Assembly (NCBI GenBank): GCA_018907035.1
Contig: JACCIC010000035.1
Span: forward strand, 1,116,001 to 1,180,000
Length of the DNA stretch: 64,000 nt
Direction of reading: 5' to 3'
Source: Sycobia sp. Sy_11
Taxonomy: Eukaryota > Arthropoda > Insecta > Hymenoptera > Epichrysomallidae
The translations under genes and the position numbers were made by a program. Numbering within the stretch: the first letter of the stretch is position 1; each line of letters begins with the position of its first letter. Positions 21,495-33,270 of this stretch are shown here, piece after piece. The notes under the pieces are model-generated. The model saw nothing but the letters and a program-made list of their open reading frames with translations, was not told the DNA's origin and ran no database searches.

Positions 21495-21511
21495 GGCGCG
21501 CGCGCGCGCGC
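21495..21511 (+). repeat. (GC)n tract
   Basis: About 17 bp of alternating G and C leading into CACA, a Z-DNA candidate. Confidence 0.85.
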
Positions 21512-21539
21512 ACAAACACCCGAGTCATTAATTATCGCA

Positions 21540-21562
21540 CGGCGGCGGCGGCGGCGGCGGGG
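21540..21562 (+). repeat. (GGC)n triplet array
   Basis: About seven GGC units followed by extra Gs. Confidence 0.85.
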
Positions 21563-21999
21563 GCCACGACGTCGACCAGGAGGCGATGCGCCACGAGAGC
21601 CGGGGGGCGCGCCCGGTCGCACCGCGGACGCGGTCGCGGGTCCGCCCGGCGGTCGACCGGGCGACGTGTCTATTTCACGTTCCTGGGCTCCGTTCGCTCA
21701 CTCTACCTCCCCCCCCTCTTTCTCTCGGATTCACGGCTCGTTGGGCGCTGTTGCATCAGCTGCTCTGCAACTGAGCGTCCGGGATGATTAGTGTAATCGC
21801 CGTCTTAATTTAGTACGCGGCCGCGATTTCTGTGTTCGCGCGCCGCCTGCGTCGACCCTCGACGTCGAGGCCTTCTGCGCTTTGTTTTCGTTGGATGGGC
21901 TTTTTCAAGGGACGGCCTCGGGAATTGCGGGTGCCTGGCCATCGGCAAGCCAGGGGAATCGTTGAGCGCGCGGGCGTGCGCGGGGATCCGAACACTTGC

Positions 22000-23150
22000 T
22001 ATTATTTATAACCGAAGTAATATTATAGTCTGGGTGATATACGGAGCGACGACTATAAATTTTTTCCAGCATAAGAAAATAGAAAATTGGCAATTCGTGC
22101 TAAAATTCCAGAAAGTTAAGGAAAATTCTCTTGATTCTAGTAATTCCAAACTTTTGTCTCAGGCTCGTAATCGAGACTATCGAAATATAATATATCTTGA
22201 AGGCAACGAAAGATTTTGTAAAACTTTAACGAAAAAATCCGTAATTCTCATGTGAGAGAACGTTAAAGAGATGAAGTTGGTATGTATAGATCCAAGTTTA
22301 TAATACATACAATGCTTTTACGAACCATGGAAAATAACACACGAACGTCGTCGATAGATTACTGATCTCGCTCGAGTCGGTGATACTTCGAGAACGCGAT
22401 TCCCTACAATGGACAAATTAGCGAGAGGGCGAGGCGCTCGTCCGCGCGCACTCGAATTGATAAGCCGAGCGGCGGTTCGCGCGCGGGCCGACGGTTCCGC
22501 CGCGATGCAAAGGCTCCGTTCGCCCGATGAAAATTATTGCAAATCCAGCTCGGCGAGTCGGCGTGAAAGGCAGAGACCCTCCGCGGCAGTTTGTTTTACA
22601 ACGGCGGCGAGTATCCCGGGAGCGAACCGGCTTAAATCAGAATAGCGCATATCAAGCTCGCGTCTATGGCGCTCCTTGATAAGGGTCCGCAAAGGGGTCG
22701 GTGAATGATTGGAGATATTAATATTGCTCGCACCGGAAGGGTGAAAATTCTCAGGGAGTAGCGCGCGCGGAAGGGGAGGTGGGGTGGGCTAATCTTTGAT
22801 TACACCGCAGCGCTTCGGATATAGAGGCACGCGTCCTCTTTGAATAGGATATTAGCTCCCTATCTTATCGATCTATACGCGCATATATATCCAAGAATAA
22901 ATTTCATTAATTCGACCGAGTTAGCGTTCTTTCCAATTTCTCACCCAGAAGCTCTTTCTTTCCTCCTATCTTTCATTTTCACGATTAGAGCTGACGATTG
23001 TTTCTCTCTATTCGTTCAAGAACCGCTAATAAGCATGCTTAACAGTAATGGGCAAATTGTTTTTCCTAATGCGCACAGTCGAGGGGGTCCTTGAATCGAT
23101 GGGCAATTTGAAATTTAAATACCGGGCGAAGCCTTGTTTATAGCCACTGC
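22000..23150. other. Alternating AT-rich and CpG-rich sequence
   Basis: AT-rich at 22010-22390, CpG-rich at 22400-22850, then mixed. The frames are short and unrecognised. Confidence 0.6.
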
Positions 23151-23261
23151 AATGAATATTTCTTAAGGCGCGGAGGAGCGGCGGATCTCGATCTCCCGAC
23201 CCCGATTTACTCGCCCGCTCGCCCGCCAAACAACGCTCCGCAGGCCCGGACTAGTACCACC

Positions 23262-23285
23262 GGGGGTTGGGTAGGGGGCGGTGGG
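23262..23285 (+). other. G-quadruplex candidate
   Basis: G5-TT-G3-TA-G5-CGGT-G3 on the plus strand fits the canonical pattern. It lies just upstream of a TATATAG word at about 23290. Confidence 0.75.
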
Positions 23286-24389
23286 CGGTGTATATAGTAT
23301 AGTCGCGGTGGCGGCGGTGGCGAGACTCCGCAAACTAATTCTAATCTGGCGGTACCGACAAATCGCTCGCCATAAATCTCCGACTAAGAAACCAGCGCCA
23401 AGACGTTTCGTAATCGAAGATAAACCAGCCGCCGCGCCCCGCGTCCCCGTTCCGCCTTACCCACCCCCCCCCTTCCACCCCCCGCCCGCGCCTCTACCGG
23501 GCTTTCTTAATCTGACTTCCCGACTCTTCTCCTTCGATCAAAGTCCCTGGCAATTTCAGACGCGCGAGCTCCGTGCGAGCATACATCTCGATGCTTCGAC
23601 TCCCCGCTTCGGTACAAACAGGAACGCGCGACAAAATTCACGACCGTCGTGACAATGGGATTTGTACGTAGACGAGGCGTATGTTTGGAAAAAATGCAAC
23701 ATTGTACGTGCACTGCACGAGGAGAGTAAAGAGGAACGGGGAGGGGGGGAATGCATTTTTTTCTGCACAGGGGATACGTTGGAAGCGTAGATTTGGAACG
23801 CGAAACGCGAGGCGAGCGAACCCTGGGTGAATAAGCTTCTTCGTTTCCTGCACGCGAAGGGCACCTCGATTGTTCGTCCGGAACAACGAACCTTTGCGTT
23901 CCATCCCGCTTTCACTGCCCGTCTGTCTCCGCGTCCCTTCTCCTGCCTCGCGCCCGCCTCTCTCCCTCATTCTATCCCGATGTCCATAGTTCATACATCA
24001 CCGAGATTGAAACATTTCCTTATTATTACCGCTGTCGGCATAGATTAATTCGCGGAATTTACATAGAAAGAGGGAGTGAGGGCCGAAAGGCGGCGCGGGG
24101 GAGGGGACGAGGAGGAAGTTTGCGCTCGCGAATATATAGCGATATTCCCGAATGGTTTAAGCGTTGCGTCGCCGCCGCGTCTCTTGGAAAGGATGAGAGT
24201 GGGTATATAATCGCGGTCCGGGCCGAGCGAGGGCTTGTCTTTGTTTAATTTCAGCTCTCCATCGTCCATCTATTCCGCGGGCGATGAGGGAGGAAGGAGG
24301 GGGTATTTTCCATGTATTCCAAGTATTTTCTCTTTCTCTCGCTTTTCACGGTGATGCTCTGTCCCGGCGCCTTTCATGATACCGTATGA

Positions 24390-24403
24390 GCTAATCAATT
24401 AGC
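24390..24403. promoter_or_regulatory. Paired-class homeodomain dimer site (P2 type), candidate
   Basis: GCTAATCAATTAGC contains TAAT-CA-ATTA, two inverted TAAT half-sites with a 2-bp spacer, the known P2 layout for paired-class homeodomain dimers. The outer GC/GC extends the dyad. It sits between CpG-rich flanks, so it stands out, but a site of this length can occur by chance. Confidence 0.35.
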
Positions 24404-24956
24404 CTCCCCCCTCCCAACCTCTTCCCCCTCAGCCCTCCCTCGCACGTCGGGATAATTAATTCTCTCGTCGAAAGTTCCGGACACGGCCGTAACAATAGGG
24501 AATTTCGACATCGCCGATGCGATATGCCGCGACAATCCGTCCGGCTTATATCGAAATGGGCATCTTTCATAAAAATCCATTGTGCATGGCATCGCTATAA
24601 TCGGACTGAATGGATCGAGCTCCGCCTGAGCCGTCCCCATGAAAGCCTGCGCTCTGCTCCAATTTTTCCGTGTCGTAGGCACGTCCTTGAAATACGGCGC
24701 TCGCGCGGGGGTCTGCTCGATTTTTATTATCTCCATCCTATATACCATATATATGCATACGATGTAACGGAAGGTGCGAGACAATGCCGATAAATTATAT
24801 CCGCGGACAATCGGCATTCCGTGAGCATAACGATGCCGAACCGATGAGACACGCATGCGCGGTAGAGGTTCCGCATATATAGCTGTGGGTGACGGACAGG
24901 ATCGAGCACGCGATCGCAGGTCTCTTTGGGACCTCCGATGATAGAGTTGTCGAGGC

Positions 24957-24965
<9 letters not shown>

Positions 24966-25004
<39 letters not shown>
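24966..25004 (+). repeat. (GA)n microsatellite running into G10
   Basis: About 29 bp of GA units pass directly into ten consecutive G at 24995-25004. Confidence 0.95.
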
Positions 25005-25749
25005 AGGAAGTACCTCGTCGATGGCCTTGCTGATCAAAGCGGACGAGTGTTATGCGCGACGCAGTCTCCTATCAATGCTCGACCGGATGCGAATGAATGG
25101 ATGTCGGTATGCTTTTGACCGGCACGCTCGTGCACAAAGCGCCTTTCTTGCATGCGCGCGTTTCGCAGCCCCGCCCGGCTATCATCGAGCCCCGCGCGGT
25201 GCTTGGGCGCTTTTAGGCGAAGTTAAATGCGACTTTTAAGCTGCGACCAGGCTAAACGAGAATAAGGACGGGAGCAAAAAGTTTAACCACGAAACGAGAT
25301 TACGATGGATGGGGCGTTACACCGCGGGACTCGGCTGAATTAGTAATATTTAACGCGTATACTTATTATCGAAGTAATATATGTACTTGTATATATAACA
25401 CTGAAAAACGGAAAGTCAACTCAAGTTGGCTAAGTGTTGTGCATTAACTATATACATACACGCTTGCCTTCGAATTTTCTCCACCCCCCTCCCCGTCCCG
25501 GCTGCCAAGCCAGTTATGCTCCCGTATTAATGTGCGTAATATGTTGCGCCGCGCGGGGTTTGCGCGCCGACCGCGCGAATAACTTAGGATCCCGCTCATT
25601 CTCCCGAGTCCCGTGCGCACAATGAAAATATAAGTAGCAGTGAAGCATATCTCGCGCGATACCCTCGCTCCCGGAGAAATACAAGAAAATTTTAACGATT
25701 AATATCGCAAATCCGAAGGCGAGCGGGAGTTCGCTGTACATATATAAAC

Positions 25750-25755
<6 letters not shown>

Positions 25756-25801
<46 letters not shown>
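25756..25801 (+). repeat. (TA)n microsatellite
   Basis: About 45 bp of perfect TA units. Confidence 0.95.
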
Positions 25802-26240
25802 CTAGTCCAGTTCGCGAGATCGGTCCTCCGAGCCGCAGGAATGACGAGAAGAAAAAAACCGGAGGCAAAGTCGAGCGGCTGCTGCGGCGGCGGCAACTGG
25901 AAGAACGATGGAATGATTTAAGGAAGAGGGCAGGGAATCGCCGAGCCGGCGCTCCTCGTTCCCGTAATCAGCTTTCGATTATTTATCGCTCTATTAATCC
26001 GGGAATAGGTCCCCGATCGGACGCCCAATTTGTAATCGTTAAAACCAAATCCAGCGCGCTCCTTTTTATCGCCGCTCGGGCCCCGCGCGAGCCCCGACCC
26101 CGTCGCTCCTTCCCTCCTGCGCCGTTCGCGCCCTCCCCCCGCGAACCCCTCCCCTGGCCCAAGCTTCCTTCGCTCCTCGCGCGAGAGGTTAGGGAGCGTA
26201 TATACTTGCTGGTCTTTCGCGCTTTACGTCCGCCGGGCAT

Positions 26241-26258
26241 TGGCTCGTTAATGAGCCA
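26241..26258. promoter_or_regulatory. Dyad with homeodomain-type core, candidate
   Basis: TGGCTC-GTTAAT-GAGCCA: perfect 6-bp arms around a TTAAT core, nearly a full 18-bp palindrome. A plausible dimer-binding site; the function is inferred from symmetry only. Confidence 0.3.
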
Positions 26259-26399
26259 CGCGAAAATCATCGATATCTTACGGGGTTGGCTCGGGGCATT
26301 TCGCAGCGTTTCGCATCTTTTACGAGCTCGCTTTTTATCGCGCTTAACGACGTTGAGCCGACCAAAGGTAAAGAGGTTTCTTCGGTAAAGTTCGATAAA

Positions 26400-27780
26400 A
26401 AGTTTTGCTGGAGTTTGAATCTCCTCGTTTCTTGTGTTGAACGATGTAAGGGTCGATTTTATTGACCGTTAGGAGAAACGATCTGAGCAGTTGAGAAGAG
26501 AAAGTCAAGTCACGCTTTAAACATTGAAAACTACGATACAAAAGTACGATCGCTAGATCGCTATATATACATTAAATGTCACGTAAAGAACAAACTCTTA
26601 TTGGACAACGCCAATATGTTAAATAAAATTTACTATAAAATCCCATAGCTATTGCATTCGTTAACAAAGAATTAAAGTTAACTTATTGCTTAAATTTTGA
26701 ATACTCAATTCTACCGGGGCCGGGGGCGGAGGAAACTCAAGAATTCGAAAAATTATTTCTTGGAAATTTTTTTGATCAACATATACCTTATAAAAGTAAA
26801 CTCTTTTGCTGTGCATGTATCCAAATTAATATGTAATACGTAGGTATAGTGCTGAGGATCAACGACGATGCATACAATCGAAAACGGTTCATCTCTCTTT
26901 TGTACGTGAAAGAACTTGTAGAAAATCATCGTTCCTTGCTAACACGACTGCTATTCGAAATGTTATTATGTGGCTACACTATAACTCTGGATTCCTAAAT
27001 TAGGACAGGACTTCAATAATTTTAGAACATTCATTGCCCGAAAGAAATCAGAAAGCTGGATGGCCCTGTTCTTTACTAGATTTTAGAATCCCAGAGTTCC
27101 ATAATCAATGATTACCTTTACGATATAATATATAGGCTAGTAGCTGTGTCATCATTAGGATCGTTGTTTATCTAACATTTTCTGCGTATATATTATCGGT
27201 TATAACAAACATGTACTGAATCACATTTCCATATATAAAAAAGTATTATATAATATGACAATAAGATGAGAATAATATGCTCCCTGTACGTTTCTATACA
27301 ATGCACGAAATATACGAAGTATCTTCATGATAGAAAAAGCTGTATGGCTTTCTAAATCCATCTTCAAATTCCTTGATGATGTGATGTAACCCGCTAAATA
27401 GTTAAAGAGCAGTGTTTTCTTTAAAGTTTGAAAAATTCTGATGTATTTATTGTCTATAAAAATATTTAAGTATTTAATGTTATTAGAATTATTTTTTATT
27501 GGTCTAGCAATTTTTCCCCTAAAAATTGACCGAATCCCAAGTGTAATACAATATAATTCAAATTATATTCTTGCTCCATCAGATCAATAATCACTCGAGA
27601 ACACCATTATCATATTATTCCGATTATATTCTGACTCTCGTATAGTAAACGTAATTTAAGGTGAACACCTCACACAGTTTTTATATGTATAGGAACACGA
27701 GTATAGCAATAATCGCGTGTAATTCCTCCTTGTAACCGAATAGAGCGAGCATTCGTAGATGCAGCAGCGAAGTCGAACAT
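26400..27780. other. AT-rich stretch with an imperfect hairpin
   Basis: AT-rich with no coding signal. Contains the inverted repeat at 26980-27103 and a diverged direct repeat of about 22 bp (27555-27576 and 27616-27637, 17 of 22 identical). Confidence 0.65.
26980..27103. other. Imperfect inverted repeat, possible RNA hairpin or MITE remnant
   Basis: Paired segments, outside to inside: TAT (26980-26982) with ATA (27101-27103); AACTCTGG (26983-26990) with CCAGAGTT (27091-27098); ATTC (26991-26994) with GAAT (27086-27089); TAAA (26996-26999) with TTTA (27082-27085); ACAGG (27005-27009) with CCTGT (27065-27069). Arms are about 30 bases with small bulges and the loop is about 55 bases. Longer-looped than a typical insect pre-miRNA. 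Confidence 0.45.
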
Positions 27781-28420
27781 CCGTCCCTATCCAATGCACC
27801 TATATATACAATTAAACGGCATTACTTCCCGGTCGAGGCGGCTTACGCTAGAGTTTCTTCCTCGCCCCGGCGTCCCCGGCGTCGTTCGCGCAACTCTTAC
27901 GGCGGCAAATGCTAAGTATCGGGTTTCTCATCGAGCCCAGGCGCGCCGCCGGCGATGTACGTGCGCGCAGAAAGGACAGACGAAGAAAAGCCGGAGAACG
28001 GCCGCGAAGTGCCAGGATGCGGCCTGCCGGAGGTGCGCGCGGCGCGTTCGACGCACGGTAAGACCAACCGCGGCCGCGGCGGTCAGCTTCATGACGCTAT
28101 CGTGTTTCGTTTAATAAACGGAAACAGAGGGTAATCGTATTATTTGTTTCTGCCCCCTCCCCCCTCGGCCCGTCGCCGGCCACGCTCTCTCCCGATGCCT
28201 AATAATAATCCGATATCCTACTCTCGCTTCCGCCGCGACGAGAGGCGGAATATATAATTGCGCCCCCGTGGACGAGAGGCCGAAGATTTAAGAAGATTTC
28301 CAAGTTCTCCTTCCTTCGTATACGCACTCTTCTCATCCGCTCCGTCTTCCTTTCATACGTGCTCCGGATTGGCTGGCGGTAGACTACCGCACTTATTTTA
28401 GGAAATTATGCATTTAACGC
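27780..28420. other. CpG-rich island
   Basis: GC-rich from about 27825 to 28260. The 106-codon frame at 27794-28114 is Arg/Ala/Cys-rich and unrecognised. Confidence 0.55.
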
Positions 28421-28930
28421 ATTCGGTCTGGCTGAAAATTCGGCGATTATGTCGAGAAGCGCTATAATTTTTACTTGCGCTTCTCAGTTGCATTTGCAAA
28501 TAGTTAATAAAATTAACAATGATGTTTCAACTCTTGATAAATAAGATTTCGATGCTTATGAAAGTACAAAAAATTGAAAGAATAGAAAGAAACTATATTT
28601 CATCCCGGGTATATATATAAATTATTATTTAGAAAAAAATTGTATAAGAGGCTTACGAACGTTGTTGACATTTTGGAATACTCGCTGAAGACGTATATTA
28701 CAGTGGTCATATACGTCAATTTGTTAATTACATCAATTTATTTTATTTATGTATATGCATGCGCTGGGAAAAACCAATATTAAGCTTGTACATTGAGAAA
28801 TATTTAACGGACATTTAAATAAAGGTACAGATACAATGTAAATATGAAATGCATAGGTGGAACGATGAAAAATAGGATTTTCCGAATGCAGAGTCGAGTT
28901 GAAAAGAATAATTTATTCGTCAAATGTAGG
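28420..28930. other. AT-rich spacer
   Basis: AT-rich. Nothing recognisable. Confidence 0.65.
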
Positions 28931-28964
28931 CTGTTTTAAGCCACGAGACAGGCCACGAATGTCC

Positions 28965-28975
28965 GGGGGGGGGGG
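28965..28975 (+). repeat. G11 homopolymer
   Basis: Eleven consecutive G. Confidence 0.95.
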
Positions 28976-29170
28976 ATTTCGACAATTGAACAACCGTGCA
29001 TTCCATCGAGCACAATACATGCATCAGGCGTCAAATCATTCGGTCGATCATGAGAATTAAACTGATTTGTCGCGAGTCGTGTTACAATGCTGTACAACTC
29101 CATTTCGACTGAGGCCATTCGTCTACCTCTCCCTCCCCGCCTCTACCCCGCTCGCTCACTATGGCATTCC

Positions 29171-29178
<8 letters not shown>

Positions 29179-29208
<30 letters not shown>
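29179..29208 (+). repeat. (CT)n microsatellite
   Basis: About 30 bp of perfect CT units; an ATGGC word lies about 20 bp upstream. Confidence 0.95.
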
Positions 29209-29212
<4 letters not shown>

Positions 29213-29391
29213 CATTCTCTCTCACGGCTTGAATGGTCGCGCCGCGTGCGAGCCCCACACGTGAGTCTTGAGAGTCAGGTGCTGCGAGCGAGCAAAGAGG
29301 CGAGGATGAGAGAAACGCATTAACAGGTGCTAGCTCCGCCGTAATAGTCGATATATCACCGGTCTAGCAAACACAGCGCAACGTTAAGCGG

Positions 29392-29392
<1 letters not shown>

Positions 29393-29445
<53 letters not shown>
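29393..29445 (+). repeat. (TA)n microsatellite
   Basis: About 53 bp of perfect TA units within otherwise CpG-containing sequence. Confidence 0.95.
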
Positions 29446-29448
<3 letters not shown>

Positions 29449-30160
29449 TAGACTAATCTCGCGCGGATCTTTTTGTACGGCTTATGTGCGCCGCTGCGTC
29501 GTTACTCAACCCGAGGAAAAGAAGCGTCGATAGCTGAACAGAACGTTTCTATGAGTTGAGCGATAGAAAATATCGACCAACGGCATAAATTTCGGAGCTG
29601 TGAACTTGTTCGTGTTTGGACAACTGGATCATTGGTAGAATTGCTTCCAGCACATCAGCCGTTCAGTACAAATTTATGGCTTGCGTGTACAAAAGGGCCA
29701 GTAGCTCTTCGACGACATATCGATTTATCACGAACGATCGAAACACTTCGGATTGGACAATCGACCTCGAACGGGCGGACGCCACGTTGGGGCCAGCTGG
29801 CGAGTCGTTCAAACGCACCTTCGAACTATTTTAACGTACTAGCAAAAAGCTCCCAAGAGCCGAGTCGATTCGCAAGACACATGGCTATATTCGTACTAAC
29901 GCAATGCGCCAGAGTCTTCGACCGGACTCGCGTCCGCGCCCCGGGCACGTAACGTCGACTTTTCCCCCCTCAGACGCGCGCTCGCGTCCCTCCCGCGGCG
30001 ATCTCTATTTTCCATTCTAGTAGTCCGCGCGGTCCTCCAGTCTCCGTTTCGCCCGGTCTCTCAGCTAGTAATCCACGTCTAGCTCTCTTTCATGTCTCCT
30101 TATTCAGTGTCTCAGCCTCTCCGTTCCCGCTCTCGCCCACCCCCTCGCCGCACTCTAACT

Positions 30161-30166
<6 letters not shown>

Positions 30167-30194
<28 letters not shown>
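30167..30194 (+). repeat. (CT)n microsatellite
   Basis: About 28 bp of CT units in a pyrimidine-rich context. Confidence 0.9.
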
Positions 30195-30197
<3 letters not shown>

Positions 30198-30634
30198 TCT
30201 TTCATTCTTCGGTAATTTCCGTCGCGGCGCGCTATACGCCGGAGCGTTACAGGCTACTCCATTTATGCCCGCGAGCGCATAATACGCCAGCGCGCGCGGA
30301 TATATTGAGACACGCGCCAACGCATTCTAATTATCATGTGCATAATGGTGGCCGGCCGCCAAGCTTCAGAAATACATCAGAGCGCGCGTCCTCGCTATAT
30401 AGATATGTAGAGGAGCTCGCGGGCGCGTGCAGGATTTCGAAGTCTCGAATACGACGGAGAGCGCGACTGGCGCGCCGCCGTATATCCCCCTCGTGTTCTA
30501 TTTGCCGCTGGTGACCCCTCTCTGCACCCTCCCCCCTCCTCCCCCCCCACGACTCCTTTTATTCGTCGACGCCTTCGTCTATCGAGAAAACCGGTAATTG
30601 ACTTGCCAAGAAATTAGTCTTGAGACATTTATTC

Positions 30635-30636
<2 letters not shown>

Positions 30637-30672
<36 letters not shown>
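30637..30672 (+). repeat. (CT)n microsatellite
   Basis: About 36 bp of perfect CT units. Confidence 0.95.
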
Positions 30673-30676
<4 letters not shown>

Positions 30677-30940
30677 CTCTTTTCCTTTCCGCAGCTCGCT
30701 CTCCCGCGACGTTCCACTATTTTATCGAGCTCTACCTAAATATATATAATATGACTTTCCTGATTTGTAGTCATCGATTGGGATCTTCTGAGCGCGCTAT
30801 AACGCTCGGACATGTAGTACTCAAAAGAAGTCGCAGATAAACGTCTTTATATCGAGCTTTAAAATTAGGAGTCACGAGTACGCGCCACGAATCTCCGTAA
30901 ATCGGTTCGGCAGCTTTCGTTGAACGCGCGATCTATCGCT

Positions 30941-30969
30941 CTATCGCCCTGCCGGCGGGGGTGCGATAG
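30941..30969. other. GC-rich stem-loop
   Basis: CTATCGC at 30941-30947 is the exact reverse complement of GCGATAG at 30963-30969; the inner CC, GCC and GGC, GGGG segments can extend the stem. An octamer similar to the left arm (CTATCGCT) lies immediately upstream at 30933-30940. Confidence 0.6.
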
Positions 30970-31048
30970 CGAGGCGAGCCGTCTTTCGCCGAGAAGTCGG
31001 CAGCTGTTTCGTCGATCGACTAGAAGGAGATAAACAACCTCCCCCTTC

Positions 31049-31075
31049 CGTCGTCGTCGCCGTCGTCGTCGTCGT
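31049..31075 (+). repeat. (GTC)n triplet array
   Basis: About nine GTC units with one GCC variant. Confidence 0.85.
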
Positions 31076-31204
31076 TACTCGTCCATCCCTTCGTTTCCTA
31101 TCAACGTTTTACGTTTCGCGGTAACGGCGGCGCTGTGCGCTCCACGCTGCTTTTGAAAAGTCGTCCGAGATGCCCCGGTCGTTGCGTTACGAAGTCGCGA
31201 GGGA

Positions 31205-31214
31205 GGGGGGGGGG
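31205..31214 (+). repeat. G10 homopolymer
   Basis: Ten consecutive G. Confidence 0.95.
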
Positions 31215-31559
31215 CAGCGCGAGCGCGCGATGGGCACGTCGGGGGCTCGCCGAATCTTCAATCTTCGAATGGAAGTACGTCCGAGCGAGCCGGCCGGCCT
31301 GAGCGAGGGAGCTTGATAGATGTGGAAATAATTATAGGCGAAGTCGCGGCACGGCGCTCTCGCTCGTCGAGAAGTCTTGGCGCGGAGCAGGAGTAAAAAC
31401 CGTGTCAAATTTTCGACCGGTAATGACTTCGGCCATGCAACGCGAGAAAGGAGGAGGGGGCCGGCGAAAGTGGAGCCGGGGACTCGGCTGCGTCGCGCGT
31501 GCGCAACGCGCGAAACAAATAAAATACTCGAGAATTTTAATTTGACGAATGCTGAAAAT

Positions 31560-32119
31560 GCGGCGAAGTTTCCATCGGTCAGTCAGGACAGAAGAGAATT
31601 CTGTAAATTTGCGAATTTCCAGGAGGCCGTCGGTGTTTCGAAAAATCTGCTATTATGTGAAAATTTCTTAATTTATTGATGTAATATATCATCGTTCTAA
31701 CGGATAATACTATATTTAGAGATATATTCAGAGCATAAAAATTAGTAAAGTTCTTAATGTATCAAATAAGATATGACGATATAGAGTACCTGATTCTATA
31801 AAATTTACTATTAAGGTATTCATTTGTTCTTCTCGATATTGTCAATATTTTGATCACGAAGTTATCATCAAGACTGGAAAATTTCATCATCTATTTTCTT
31901 AATCAATTGCTTGGAATCTATACACAATGTACGTAAAAATTTATAGAAAATCTTATAAAAAAGTAATTTGATTATTGGCGCAAATACCATGATATGCTAA
32001 ATAAAAGGTGTGTATAGCCAATGTAAAATCGATAGAAATACTCAACTTCATTGTAAGTCATTCTAGAAAAATCAAAAAGATCTCAATCAAGATTGCACGA
32101 TCGTCTTATGTAAATCATA

Positions 32120-32177
<58 letters not shown>

Positions 32178-33270
32178 TTCACCTAGTCTTTAAATAGTAA
32201 TCGCAACTGCTATGATATATTTGCAAACAATAGAAAAAATTCAAACGTATTCAAATTGAAGTCTGCCTCTACACATAGCAAGCTAAATGTAAAAACTAAC
32301 ATAGGCATATAAATAGAGGAGCCGCCACATTTACAATAGAATGCGTTGCACTAAATATCGCTCTTCATATAGCGCTATAGAATCCCTCTACTGATTGTAA
32401 AATCATAAACCATTGTTTTAAAAAAAAAAATCATTTGACTATAATTGAATTGGATAGAAATACTCGTTTTAGATAGGTAACATTTGGTTTAAAAGTTTAC
32501 AGTACTCATTTGGGAGGTGATTAGTGTTAACTCACTCCATCTGGACCAAAACCGTCACTCATATATTTGTCTCTCTTCTTGTAATATATATTTCTGTGAT
32601 TGTTCCTATGTAAATATTCTCACTTTTATCTTCTTAAACATGCAAAGTAAATTATTAATAAATCACTTATAATCTACTAAGCTCAACGTGTATCGAACAG
32701 AAAGCTAACGATGACAAGTCACACACTCATGTTGTATCAGTAAAATCACATCCTAACAACTATAAGAAGCCGATTGATTATTCAGTTATGAATTTGAATT
32801 CCAAGTTAGATTTCCCCTAGATTATTATGTGGCGACAAATTAATTCACGGTCAAACTTTGAGATTTTTAGTAAAAATTTTAAGCCATGAGATGGGAATAT
32901 AATACCTATAAGAAAATTTGAAAAATATCCATCCCTATCCAAGTCTGTATTGAAAATATGTAAATGGGAATTCAACATATATCTTAGGTATTATCATTTT
33001 ATTTTTAATATTTAAGCGAATGCAAAGCAATATAATTCAAGACAGGCACAGAAACCGGTATAACTATCCTATATACTATAATTTACACGCGAATGAGAGG
33101 GGAGCAAGTTGGTAATTTGCTTAAGTAACGAAAAAAATTATATTGAGAAAAATCAATGTAAGCAATAAAGATGTCATGTAATCAGTAATACATCCGTCGC
33201 GCTGTGAAATAATCTTATCCAGTATAAAGTATTCTGGGGGCATATACGTATACGCCAAAGAAGTTTGGCA
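31560..33270. other. AT-rich desert, 1.7 kb
   Basis: AT-rich, with a (TA)n array at 32123-32174 and a perfect 12-bp palindrome (TATAGCGCTATA, 32368-32379). No coding signal. Confidence 0.65.
32123..32174 (+). repeat. (TA)n microsatellite
   Basis: About 52 bp of perfect TA units. Confidence 0.95.

Larger units (their letters stand above)
20460..22000. other. Dense CpG-rich block with G-quadruplex candidates
   Basis: Strongly CpG-rich from about 20570. Holds two G-quadruplex candidates, a (GC)n tract, a (GGC)n tract and a CCTGGC/GCCAGG hairpin at 21934-21954 (9-base loop). The long frames at 21089-21622 (minus) and 21180-21791 (plus) overlap each other, are Arg/Pro/Gly-rich and match nothing I know. 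Confidence 0.55.
23150..26400. other. Long CpG-rich non-coding domain
   Basis: CpG-rich with a G-quadruplex candidate at its 5' end, a (GA)n-G10 junction, a (TA)n array and two homeodomain-type palindromes (24390-24403, 26241-26258). The minus-strand frame at 24395-24856 (153 codons, ATG) is the least repetitive one here, but it has no recognisable domain and a poor start context. Confidence 0.55.
28930..31560. other. Mixed to CpG-rich block with several microsatellites
   Basis: Contains G11 and G10 runs, three (CT)n arrays, one (TA)n array, a (GTC)n array and a hairpin at 30941-30969. Two overlapping frames at 29616-29834 and 29632-29952 are not low-complexity but match no family I recognise. 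Confidence 0.55.

Noticed and set aside
21089..21791. Two long frames on opposite strands (177 and 203 codons)
   Set aside because: They overlap each other almost entirely and show the Arg/Pro/Gly bias expected from CpG-rich sequence.
24395..24856. 153-codon ATG frame on the minus strand, not low-complexity
   Set aside because: No known domain and a poor start context. Kept as background only.
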